A stretch of 64,000 nucleotides of DNA, taken from Piscicola geometra. Taxonomy: Eukaryota; Annelida; Clitellata; Hirudinida; Piscicolidae. Under the pieces are notes generated by a model, which worked only from the letters and a program-made list of their open reading frames with translations, searched no databases and was not told the DNA's origin. Position numbers and translations under genes: made by a program. The stretch is taken from assembly GCA_943735955.1 (NCBI GenBank), contig OX030955.1, forward strand, positions 248,001 through 312,000, read 5' to 3'. Below are positions 54,188 through 61,974 of the stretch, piece by piece (positions within the stretch are counted from its first letter, which is position 1; each line of letters begins with the position of its first letter).

Positions 54188-55911
54188 ATGAAGATGATGA
54201 GGAGGATGAAAATGAAGATACTGAAGATGAAGATGATGATGATGAAGAGGATGAGGATGAAGAGGATGAAGATCAGGATGATGAGGATGAAGAGGATTAA
54301 AATGAAGATGAAGATGAAAAGGATGAAGATGAAGAGGATGAAGATGAAGAGGATGATGATGATGAAGAGGATGAGGATGAAGAGGATGAAGATGAAAATG
54401 ATGAGGATGAAGAGGATAAAGATGAGGATGATAGAATGAAGATGATGATGATGAAGAGGATGATGAGAAGAGGATGAAGAGGATGAAGATGAAGATGATG
54501 AGGATGAAGAGGATAAAGATGAAAATGATGAGGATGAAGATGAAGATGACGAGGATGAGGATAAGGATGATGAAGAGAATGATTAGAAGAAGATGAAGAG
54601 GATGAAGATGAAAAGGATGATGATGAAGAGAGGATGAAGATGAAGAGGATGGAGGATGATGATGAAAAGCATGATAGGATGAAGATGATGAAGATGATGA
54701 GGATGAAGATGATGAAGATGATGATAATGATGATTGAAGATGAAGATGAGGATGAAGATGATGAAGATGAGGATGATAGGATGATAGGATGAAGATGATG
54801 ATGATGAAGATGATGATGATGAAGATGATGATGATGAAGATGATGAGGATGAAGATGATGATGATTGAGAATGAAGATGAGGATGAAGATGATGAGGATG
54901 ATGAAGATGAAGAAGAGGATGATAGGATGAAGAGAATGAAGAGGATGAAGATGAAGAGAATGAAGGGGATGAAGATGAAGATGATGAGGAGGATGAAGAT
55001 GAAGATGATGAGGATGAAGATGATGATGATGAAGAGGATGAGGATGAAGAGGATGAAGATGAAGACGATGATGAAGAGGATGAGGATGAAGAGGATGAAG
55101 ATGAGGACGATGATGAAGAGCATGATAGTATGAAGATGATGATGAAGAGAATGAAGATGATGAGGATGAAAATAATGAGGATGATGATGATGATGATTGA
55201 GAATGAAGATGAGGATGAAGATGATGAAGAAGAGGATGATAGGATGAAGATGATGATGATGAAGATGATGATGATGAAGATGATGATAATGAAGATGATG
55301 AGGATGAAGATGATGAGGATGATGATGATGATGATTGAGGATGAAGATGAGGATGAAGATGATGAAGATGATGAAGATGAGGATGATAGGATGATAGGAT
55401 GAAGATGATGATGATAGGATGAAGATGATGATGATGAAGATGATGATGATGAGGATGAGGATGAAGATGATGAGGATGATGATGATGATGATTGAGGATG
55501 AAGATGAAGATGAAGATGAGAATGATAGGATGAAGAGGATGAAGAGGATGAAGATGAATAAGATGAAGAGGATGAAGAAGAAGATTATGAGAATGATGAA
55601 GATGAAGATGATGAAGAGGATGAAGATGAGGATGATGAGGATGAAAAGGATGAAGATGAAGATGAAGATGAAGAGGATGAAGATGAAGAGGATGAAGATG
55701 AAGATGAAGATGATAGGATGAAGATGATGAGGATGATGATGAAGAGGATGAGGATGAGGGTGAGGAGTAAGAGGATGAAGATGAAGAGGATGAAGATAAT
55801 GATGATGAAGAGGATGATGGGATGAAGATGATAAAGATGAGGATGAAGAGGATGAAGATGATGAAGATGATGAAGATGAAGATGTGGATGAAGATGATGA
55901 GGATGAAGAGG
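54188..55911 (+). repeat. Imperfect GAT/GAA/GAG triplet array
   Basis: About 1.7 kb of interleaved GATGAAGAT, GATGAGGAT, GAAGAGGAT and GATGATGAT units, purine-rich on the + strand like the neighbouring satellite but almost without CpG or GAC. Triplet phase slips often, so no strict 9-bp order holds, although 6- and 9-bp local periods are common. Partial internal repeats are visible, such as GATAGGATGAAGATGATG recurring between 54660 and 55420. Long open frames on both strands (acidic D/E or M/K on +, H/L or S/I/F on -) follow from composition. I see no gene. Confidence 0.93.
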
Positions 55912-56667
55912 TGCCTTGATGACTTCAATGACCACCGTCTCTATCGACTGCAGTTTCTGACGAGGTGGTCGTCGTGGTGATGATGATGATGGCGGCGTTG
56001 GTGATGGTGATGATGATGATGCGCTACATAGTCATGATGATAATGATAAACTTCGGGTCGGAATCATCATCATCATCATCATCGTCCTCGTCGTCGTCGC
56101 CGTACTGTGGTGGTGATGATGATGAATCTGGTGGTGGTGGTGGCCAGTAACATCATCATCATAATATTGCACTTATTTTGATATTATTATTATCATTATA
56201 TCATTTATAGATAACTATGTTAATGTCATCATTAATATAATTAAAATAATTATAATTATTGAAAGCTGCAACATCATCATCACCACACCATCATCATCAT
56301 CACCACCACCAATTCATCATCATCATCACTACCAACTCACCGTCTTTTACATCCTCTGCATATACTCCTCGTGGTCCTGGTCTCTGACGTCATCATCATC
56401 ATCAAGACTCACCTCCTCCTTCTTGTCGCCGTTCTCTGAGTCCGCCTCGTCCGCTATTATCATCATCATCATCATCATCATGACTATCATCTCCATCATC
56501 ATCATCATCATCATCACGACTCACACTCATAGGCTTTCTTGATACTCTTAAAGACCTGAACAGTTATGATGATGATGATAACTCTAACTCTAATCCTTAT
56601 AATTACCAACACCAACACCATCACCATCATCATTATCAAGAGCACTAGCCCACCTGTATAAGGGAGG
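55912..56667. repeat. ATG-rich to CAT-rich low-complexity transition
   Basis: About 60 bp of complex sequence (55912-55965) is followed by GATGATGATG-rich DNA up to about 56050, then by CATCATCATC-rich DNA to 56540, with GTCGTC/CTCGTC variants at 56085-56100. Triplet orientation therefore flips near 56055. At 56579-56597 AACTCTAACTCTAATCCT resembles a decayed telomeric tract. No convincing gene. Confidence 0.8.
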
Positions 56668-56789
56668 GCATCATCACAATCTTTCAAATTTCGCCTTCAC
56701 CTCCACGCCGCCACCCTCTTGCATCATCCCAAACCTTCAAATTTCTTCTCCACGCCGCCATCTTTCGTGCATCACCCCAATCTAAAGAA

Positions 56790-56935
56790 CCATGAACAAC
56801 AACAACACCAACAACGGCAACAACAATAGCAACAATTACAACAACAATTACAACAACAATAACAACAACCACAACAACTACAACAGTCACAACAACAACA
56901 ACAGCCACAACAACCACAACAACAACAGCATCTCA
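56790..56935 (+). repeat. (CAA)n-rich tract, copy 1
   Basis: AACAACAAC/CAACAATAGC-type triplets inside unit 1, matched by a similar tract at 57574-57688 in unit 3. Read as protein it gives Q/N/T runs. No start context or flanking coding sequence supports translation. Confidence 0.85.
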
Positions 56936-57023
56936 TGAGCACATGACGGCCAATACGGCGCCAAAAAACTTCTCTTCTTCTTCTTCCTCTTCTTCTTCTT
57001 CTAATTCTCTCAAAAACCCCCAC

Positions 57024-57047
57024 AACCCTAACCCTAACCCTAACCCT
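57024..57047 (+). repeat. Telomeric tract T1 (CCCTAA type)
   Basis: Four perfect AACCCT repeats closing unit 1. The next unit starts immediately after it with TCAACGCCTTTGAGG. Confidence 0.93.
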
Positions 57048-57304
57048 CAACGCCTTTGAGGTTGGCAGACCCTTAGGCCGCCTCCTCCACCCTTGAAGAT
57101 CATCATCTTTTCTTCCACCTTTGAAGATCATCATCCTCTCCTCCCACACTCCCTCCCATACACCCTCCCAATCTTCAGGAGCACTGGATGGACAATACGG
57201 CGCCAAAACTTCCCTTCCTCTCCCTCTTTTTCTACTTCTAACACTCTTAAAAAACCCCTATAACCCTAACCCTAACCCTAACCCTAACTCTAACCCTAAC
57301 CCTA
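57048..57304 (+). mobile_element. Unit 2: severely 5'-truncated PLE tail
   Basis: Aligns with the last 14 or so codons and the 3' UTR of the RT-bearing unit (58999-59241). It opens CAACGCCTTTGAGGTTGGCA, reads AFEVGRPLGRLLHP then stop, contains two CACC(T)TTGAAGATCATCATC sub-repeats and GGACAATACGGCGCCAAAAC, and ends in a telomeric tract at 57256-57304. TCAA is shared by the preceding telomeric DNA junction and the element, so the fusion may have used microhomology. Confidence 0.85.
57256..57304 (+). repeat. Telomeric tract T2
   Basis: About seven CCCTAA repeats with one CTCTAA variant. They close unit 2 and directly precede unit 3, which begins GAGCAAAAAAAGTTTTG. Confidence 0.93.
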
Positions 57305-57573
57305 GAGCAAAAAAAGTTTTGTTTTCCCTCTTTATTTATAGTTATTTATTCTCGACACGACTCTCCACCCTTCAGCGTGCTTCTTCGCCACGCCACCTCC
57401 CTCTTCAAAAACAACACCAATAATTCCTCACCACTACACCACCACCCTCTAGCATCATCACAATCTTTCAAATTCGCCTTCACCTCCACGCCGCCACCCT
57501 CTTGCATCATCCCAAACCTTCAAATTTCTCCTCCACGCCGCCATCTTTCGTGCATTATCCCAATCTAAAAAAC

Positions 57574-57688
57574 CATGAACACCAACAACGGCAACAACAA
57601 TAGCAACAATTACAACAACAATTACTACAACAATAACAACAACCACAACAACTACAACAGTCACAACAACCACAACAACAACAGCATC
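57574..57688 (+). repeat. (CAA)n-rich tract, copy 2
   Basis: CAACAATAGCAACAATTAC and similar triplets, the unit 3 counterpart of 56790-56935, shorter by several triplets. Confidence 0.85.
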
Positions 57689-57775
57689 TCATGAGCACAT
57701 GACGGCCAATACGGCGCCAAAAAACTTATCTTCTTCTTCTTCCTCTTCTTCTACTAATTCTCTCAAAAACCCCCA

Positions 57776-57817
57776 CAAACCTAATCCTAACCCCAACCCT
57801 AACCCTAACCCTAATCC
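57776..57817 (+). repeat. Telomeric tract T3
   Basis: AACCTAATCCTAACCCCAAC followed by clean CCTAACCCTAA units. The TAA at 57812-57814 is also the upstream stop of the RT frame, showing that the element joins telomeric DNA directly. Confidence 0.9.
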
Positions 57818-59047
57818 TGCAACTTAATCAAAAGAATACTCTACACCCACAAACACCTAATTGATAACAAAACCCGCCTCTTCCTAACCCCACCAAACAA
57901 CCCCAAAATAAAAAAATTCTACCTACTCCCAAAAATCCATAAACCAATATCAAAGTGCACCCCCCCGGGACGCCCCATCATATCCAATACAAACTCTGAA
58001 ACTTTCAATCCATGTCATTTCATAACACAATTCCTCACCCCCATCATGGAAACACACCCTTCATACACAAAAAACAGCTATGATCTCAAACTCTACCTCG
58101 AAGAAAACATCAACAATTCCAACATTTCCTTCACCAACCCAATACTCATAACCGCAGACATAAACTCACTTTACACAAACATGCTAAACAATCGCACCAT
58201 AGCCACTATAAAACGCACCTTTTCCTCTAACCCAGACCCCACCCGCCCAGACCCTCTCATCATAGACCTTCTCCAAACAATCCTAAACAACAACTTTTTC
58301 TCCTTCAATAACACCCACTACCAACAAATCAACGGCTGTGCTATGGGCATCAGCACAGCCCCAGCCTTAGCCAACATTTATTTACAAACACTAGACAATC
58401 ACATTATAAGAAAATACAAACCTATCATATACAAACGCTACATTGATGACATACTAATTATCACCAACATAGACTCTACCACATTCTCTGACAATGAACA
58501 CTTCATCACAACACTCTCACACGACCTTAACTCATGCATCCCCAGCATCAAAGTCGAACTCACTCACAGTCCCTCCACAACCACCTTCCTTGACCTCCAA
58601 ATCACACTGAGGAACAACACCATCTCAACAAAAATACACATAAAACCCACCAATACATTCTCTCTCCTACACAAAAGTTCAAACCATCCCCCCCATATAT
58701 TTAAAAGCATCTGCTCATCATCCTTCATTCGTTTTAGACGCTTCTCTACCCATAACCACGACTACATAGAAACATCAAAATCCTTCATCAAGTCATTATC
58801 CAACAGAGGCTACAACCCTAACACTCTAAAACGACTAATGAAAAAACATCTTACCCACACACACACAAACACCAACAACAATAATTCCGACCCTAAAACC
58901 CATATCCTTCCATTATACTCCAATAGCAATCACACCCTTCTTACAAAAATTCAACAAACTATCAAAAACACCATACTTCTTAACACAAAAAGACCAATCA
59001 ACGCCTTTGAGGTTGGCAGACCTTTAGGCCGCTTCCTCCACCCTTGA
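57815..59047 (+). CDS. Penelope-like reverse transcriptase, 5'-partial (410 codons open)
   Basis: Copies RNA into DNA. The frame has no stop from 57815 to TAA at 59045-59047. The first ATG at 58046 lies inside the conserved domain, so the real start is missing. Landmarks in order are FYLLPKIHKP (57917), PGRPIISNTNS, ADINSLYTNM with the first catalytic Asp at 58157, INGCAMGISTAPALANIYL, the catalytic YIDD at 58439-58450, TTFLDLQITL, KPTNTFSLLHKSSNHPPH, FIRFRRFSTH, SNRGYNPNTL and the terminal AFEVGRPLGRFLHP. The NHPPH and RGY motifs are typical of PLE RTs rather than LINEs. The frame stops right after the AF..GR.L..L motif, where canonical PLEs continue into a linker and GIY-YIG nuclease. N-terminal RT regions are lost to 5' truncation. 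Whether this copy is expressed is unknown. Confidence 0.87.
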   Translation, partial: SCNLIKRILYTHKHLIDNKTRLFLTPPNNPKIKKFYLLPKIHKPISKCTPPGRPIISNTNSETFNPCHFITQFLTPIMETHPSYTKNSYDLKLYLEENINNSNISFTNPILITADINSLYTNMLNNRTIATIKRTFSSNPDPTRPDPLIIDLLQTILNNNFFSFNNTHYQQINGCAMGISTAPALANIYLQTLDNHIIRKYKPIIYKRYIDDILIITNIDSTTFSDNEHFITTLSHDLNSCIPSIKVELTHSPSTTTFLDLQITLRNNTISTKIHIKPTNTFSLLHKSSNHPPHIFKSICSSSFIRFRRFSTHNHDYIETSKSFIKSLSNRGYNPNTLKRLMKKHLTHTHTNTNNNNSDPKTHILPLYSNSNHTLLTKIQQTIKNTILLNTKRPINAFEVGRPLGRFLHP

Positions 59048-59210
59048 AGATCATCATCTCTTCTTCAACCCTTGAAGATCATCATCCTCTCCTCCCGCAC
59101 TCCCTCCCATACACCCTCCCAACCTTCAGGAGCACTGGACGGACAATACGGCGCCAAAACTTCCCTTCCTCTCCCTCTTCTTCTACTTCTAACACTCTCA
59201 AAAAAACCCC

Positions 59211-59241
59211 ACAATCCTAACCCTAACCCTAACCCTAACCC
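59211..59241 (+). repeat. Telomeric tract T4
   Basis: ACAATCCTAACCCTAACCCT and one further partial unit, closing unit 4. To its right the sequence is non-repetitive (CATTGATTAGATTAGATCGG), making this the proximal edge of the cluster. Confidence 0.92.
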
Positions 59242-59514
59242 ATTGATTAGATTAGATCGGCCATTCTTTCACCAGTTAATCAGTAATTAGAACAAAAATT
59301 ATAACTCAAACATGATAAGATGTGTCTTTTTATTCCAATAATTTTTATTGAAAGAAGTGATAAGTTTCTCAAGTGTTCTGAAAAAAGAAACGGAAATCAT
59401 TCGGAAGTATTTTCTAACCTATAACTAGAAACACTCAATACTGATAACTTTCCTAATGGCACTCGTGCAATCAATAACTGTCTAACGGACTACAATAAAA
59501 ACTTATTTTAAAAG
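59242..59514. other. Unassigned AT-rich spacer
   Basis: About 270 bp of AT-rich DNA between the PLE cluster and the 140-bp duplication. I see no frame, repeat or RNA gene in it. Confidence 0.7.
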
Positions 59515-59793
59515 GAAGAAGTGCCAAGGCCTCAAATTGAGCACTAATGCACAGTTTGCAAAAACCCACTGGCTACCTACTTCACAAGACAGATGAGCTC
59601 TGCAGATGAAGGACAGACTGTTAGAACGAATCTTCAATACATGACTGTGTTTATGAAGAAGTGCCAGGGCCTCAATTTGAACACCAGTGCACAGCTTGCA
59701 AGCACCCACTTGCTACTTACTTCACAAGGCAAATGAGCTCTGCAGATGAAGGACAGACTGTCAGAACGAATCTTCTACACATGACTGTTTATG
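59515..59793. repeat. 140-bp tandem duplication, two diverged copies
   Basis: Copy 1 is 59515-59654 and copy 2 is 59655-59793. Both start GAAGAAGTGCCA(A/G)GGCCTCAA, contain AGATGAGCTCTGCAGATGAA and end near ACATGACTG. They differ at a scatter of positions, so this is not recent. Function unknown. It does not read as protein on either strand beyond a short minus-strand frame shared by both copies. Confidence 0.85.
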
Positions 59794-59838
59794 TCTATTA
59801 TGATAATAGTATTATCTATTGAAAACTGACGTATTAGA

Positions 59839-60046
59839 CAATTATTACCTTACTTAGATGACCCTTCTTTAAAGATGTCCATATATTTGAAACTCATCAC
59901 CTCCTTATTTAACTACTTCTATATCATTATTTACTTTTCGTACGGATCTGAAGACATATCTGTTTAACAAATTCATTTACCAGCGCTCTTGAATTTGAGG
60001 AAAGAGCGCTATAGAAATTGATTTGATTGATTGATTGATTGAATCA
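59839..60046 (+). mobile_element. LINE 3' end, internally deleted
   Basis: Shares LDDPSLKM-coding sequence (TAGATGACCCTTCTTTAAAG) and the KDLKTYLFNKF-type C-terminus with the LINE remnants at 62095-62812, but the stretch between them is deleted. The 3' end is a perfect inverted repeat, AGCGCTCTT (59982-59990) with AAGAGCGCT (60002-60010), then ATAGAAATTGATTTGATTG and a (TTGA)n tail. It lies about 110 bp upstream of the protease start codon. Confidence 0.82.
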
Positions 60047-60152
60047 TGAACGCCATTTTGGATGCTTTGCTTATCAGATATGCTCAGATACGAAGGAGTT
60101 TGGCAGTATGAAAAAAGTTACGAGCGCTAGTCTCTAAGTCTCAACTGCCAGA

Positions 60153-61947
60153 ATGAAGTCCTTGCGCCTCCTCTTGCTTGCTGCCCTCTTACAGCTCAAC
60201 AATGGTGCCTCACTTTTCAAAACATTATTGGAAACATGAAACTCTTCTCATTCAACTCTTAATATTTGCAGTTGTTTCGCTTGAAGATGCGTTCATCGTG
60301 AACGGAGAAGAAGCCAAGGTGGGTAGTTTAAAGGCTCGCATTGATGGCATTGCAACTTTTGTGTAGCTTTCAGGCTCAAGCTCAGAGTTTGAAACTTTAT
60401 TTTTTGAGATAATTTTCAAACCACATAGATTTGGGAGTTTCCTCATCAGTTGTTGATGGAAAAAAAAGTAGGACAGTCGTGGAGATTCAGCTGCGGTGCC
60501 GTTCTCATCAGCCGACACCAAGCCTTCACTGCCGCTCACTGCGTTGTGAACAGGTCTGTAGCTTCAACTTGTTTTCACCTTAAATTGATCGAATAGTTTT
60601 AAATAGTCCCATTTTATAAAATGTTTTAGATATTATGGTAATCATTTCAAGAACTTATTTGCTTTTTGAAATGTCTTCAAATGCAACGTGCATTAAGCAC
60701 TGAATAGTATCCTTGCTACCGCAGTACAGCGAAGGAAATCAGAATAGTTGCAGGCCTCCACGACAGGACGGACATGAGCGGTGCTGTCATAGTTGGCGTC
60801 ACTAAACACGTTATGGTCAGTTGTTTCTTCATCTATCTTATGTTTCTCTTTCTTCTTCTTCTCACAATTGGTGATATTTTTAAGACTACGTTTTTTTCTT
60901 AAACGAATAGTTTTACTATTTAAATATAATTTAAAAAACAAACTTTTAACCCACAGCATCCCGCCTACAACAACGGCAAAGCAACGCTCAATGACGACAT
61001 CGCCATCATCACCTTCGATAGACCAATCAACAACACCTTACTCATCAAGCCAATCGCCTGGAACGATGACGAGAATCTCACGTTCGCCGGAGACCGATGC
61101 GTGCTCACTGGATGGGGAATAAGTAAGTCTTACTTAATCAATCAATCAATCAATCTAATAAATTTCTATAGCGCTCTTTCGTCAAATTCAAGAACTCAAA
61201 TCGTCATAATCTGCCACCAAAGTTTCAACTTTGTTTCAAAAAGCTTCATGTCCACATCTTTACCGATCTAACTGTGTTTCGCTCCTATTTCTCAAGCAAT
61301 ACTCTTAAGCTTCATAGCGATTACTTACAGTGTCCAAAAGCCTCAGTTACCAAACGTTTTAAAGCAATTTTTAGAATTTAAAAGCTTTCTCCCTTTGGCA
61401 TTAAGTCGTCATTTCGTTAATTAAGTTAATTAAAAAAATTAATTGTGAAATTTTTGTTTTTTCAACAGCCGAACATAACGTGGTGTCAAAGACTTTAAAG
61501 AGAGTCAGTCTGGAAATTATTTCAATCGACGAGTGCAAAAAAAGAGCTCTAACTAGCACTAGAATTTACCCAGGCCACATCTGCACATACGAGCCAGATT
61601 TGGCACCCTGTTATGTAAGCCCATTTTTAAAGTCCCCTTGAATAGAGATACATTGTTTTTAGTGATATTTGTCTATAAAACACATGATATTTTGAATTCC
61701 TAACCCTCAGGGTGACAGTGGGGGTCCGATGATTTGCCAAAAAGGCGGGAAGCCCATTCTGGCTGGCATCTGTTCTTTTGGCCCCCCCACTTGTAAATTA
61801 GACTTCCCCTCGGTCTACGCCAGAGTTTCCCACTTCAAGAAGTTTATCCAAGATAACAGCGGCGGCGATCGGCAGAAAATCTTGGAGGGGTCCTCCCTAG
61901 GGTTATTTTTTTATCAACTATTAATATTTGTATCACCAAACATTTAA
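60153..61947 (+). CDS. Secreted S1-family serine protease (chymotrypsin fold), seven exons
   Basis: Peptide-bond hydrolase of the chymotrypsin/trypsin family, likely secreted. Exons: 60153-60204, 60272-60318, 60429-60553, 60725-60815, 60957-61122, 61469-61614, 61711-61947. All introns are GT-AG with consistent phase, giving 287 residues. Residues 1-17 are a signal peptide (MKSLRLLLLAALLQ). The mature start is IVNGEEAK at residue 26. Catalytic residues are His70 (FTAAHC), Asp119 (NDDIAI) and Ser212 (GDSGGP). Eight cysteines fit the four standard disulfides, with one extra at 230. Oddities: the residue before the mature Ile is Phe, not Arg/Lys; the residue equivalent to chymotrypsin 189 is Ala206, so trypsin specificity is unlikely; and about 30 residues follow the usual end, finishing in a hydrophobic LGLFFYQLLIFV. 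The exon 1 donor (ATG|GTGCCT) is weak and the least certain boundary. Confidence 0.87.
61135..61195 (-). mobile_element. LINE tail in intron 5 of the protease gene
   Basis: Reads (AATC)n then AATTTCTATAGCGCTCTTTC and TCAAATTCAAGA, the reverse complement of the terminal stem-loop and (TTGA)n tail at 59982-60046. The distal stem arm is decayed. It starts about 12 bp after the splice donor. Intron 5 (346 bp) is the longest in the gene. Confidence 0.78.
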
Positions 61948-61963
61948 AAAAAGTTTGATACTC

Positions 61964-61969
61964 AATAAA
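61964..61969 (+). promoter_or_regulatory. Polyadenylation signal AATAAA
   Basis: AATAAA lies 17 bp after the stop codon of the serine protease, just before a LINE-derived (ATCA)n tract at about 61980. The 3' UTR would be very short. Confidence 0.6.
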
Positions 61970-61974
61970 AATAC

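Larger units (their letters stand above)
56668..57047 (+). mobile_element. Unit 1: PLE-associated non-coding element, 5'-truncated
   Basis: Homologous to unit 3 starting at 57452: both begin GCATCATCACAATCTTTCAA, continue through three roughly 50-bp sub-repeats (CATCATCCCAAACCTTCAAA and variants followed by CTCCACGCCGCCA), then a CAA-rich tract, then GACGGCCAATACGGCGCCAA, a CTT-rich stretch and CTCTCAAAAACCCCCACA. It ends in four AACCCT repeats at 57024-57047. The terminal 110 bp resemble the 3' end of the RT-bearing unit, which ties this non-coding unit to the same family. Confidence 0.78.
57305..57817 (+). mobile_element. Unit 3: longer copy of the PLE-associated non-coding element
   Basis: Extends about 147 bp further 5' than unit 1 (57305-57451), then matches it from 57452 at an offset of 784 bp. 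It contains the same sub-repeats and CAA-rich tract, GACGGCCAATACGGCGCCAA and a CTT-rich run. It ends in a slightly degenerate telomeric tract at 57776-57817. Short frames (for example 57377-57568) are low complexity and not credible genes. Confidence 0.78.
57815..59241 (+). mobile_element. Unit 4: endonuclease-less Penelope-like element, 5'-truncated
   Basis: Contains an open RT frame (57815-59047), then a 3' UTR with two TTGAAGATCATCATC sub-repeats, a CTCCC-rich segment, GGACAATACGGCGCCAAAAC, CTTCCC(TCT)-rich DNA and a closing CCCTAA tract at 59211-59241. The 5' end abuts telomeric tract T3. Penelope-like elements are a distinct retroelement class whose RT is related to telomerase. Canonical members carry a C-terminal GIY-YIG endonuclease, which is absent here. 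Absence of the endonuclease with telomeric repeats at both ends is the known signature of telomere-associated PLEs (Athena/Coprina-type). Confidence 0.85.

Noticed and set aside
54140..55928. Long open frames on both strands of the GAT/GAA/GAG array
   Set aside because: Low-complexity amino-acid runs that follow from triplet composition. No domain and frequent frame slips.
56684..57206. Cys/Val-rich minus-strand frames over the CAA tracts
   Set aside because: They are reverse readings of CAA/CAG triplets and PLE tail sequence. The same text repeats in both copies with no other support.
60100..60152. Trans-spliced leader acceptor before the protease start (CAG just upstream of ATG)
   Set aside because: No clear polypyrimidine tract and no independent evidence of leader splicing. 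A normal 5' UTR is simpler.
60178..60366. Single-exon short frame over protease exons 1-2 reading through the introns
   Set aside because: The spliced model with phase-consistent GT-AG introns explains the conserved protease motifs. The read-through frame does not.
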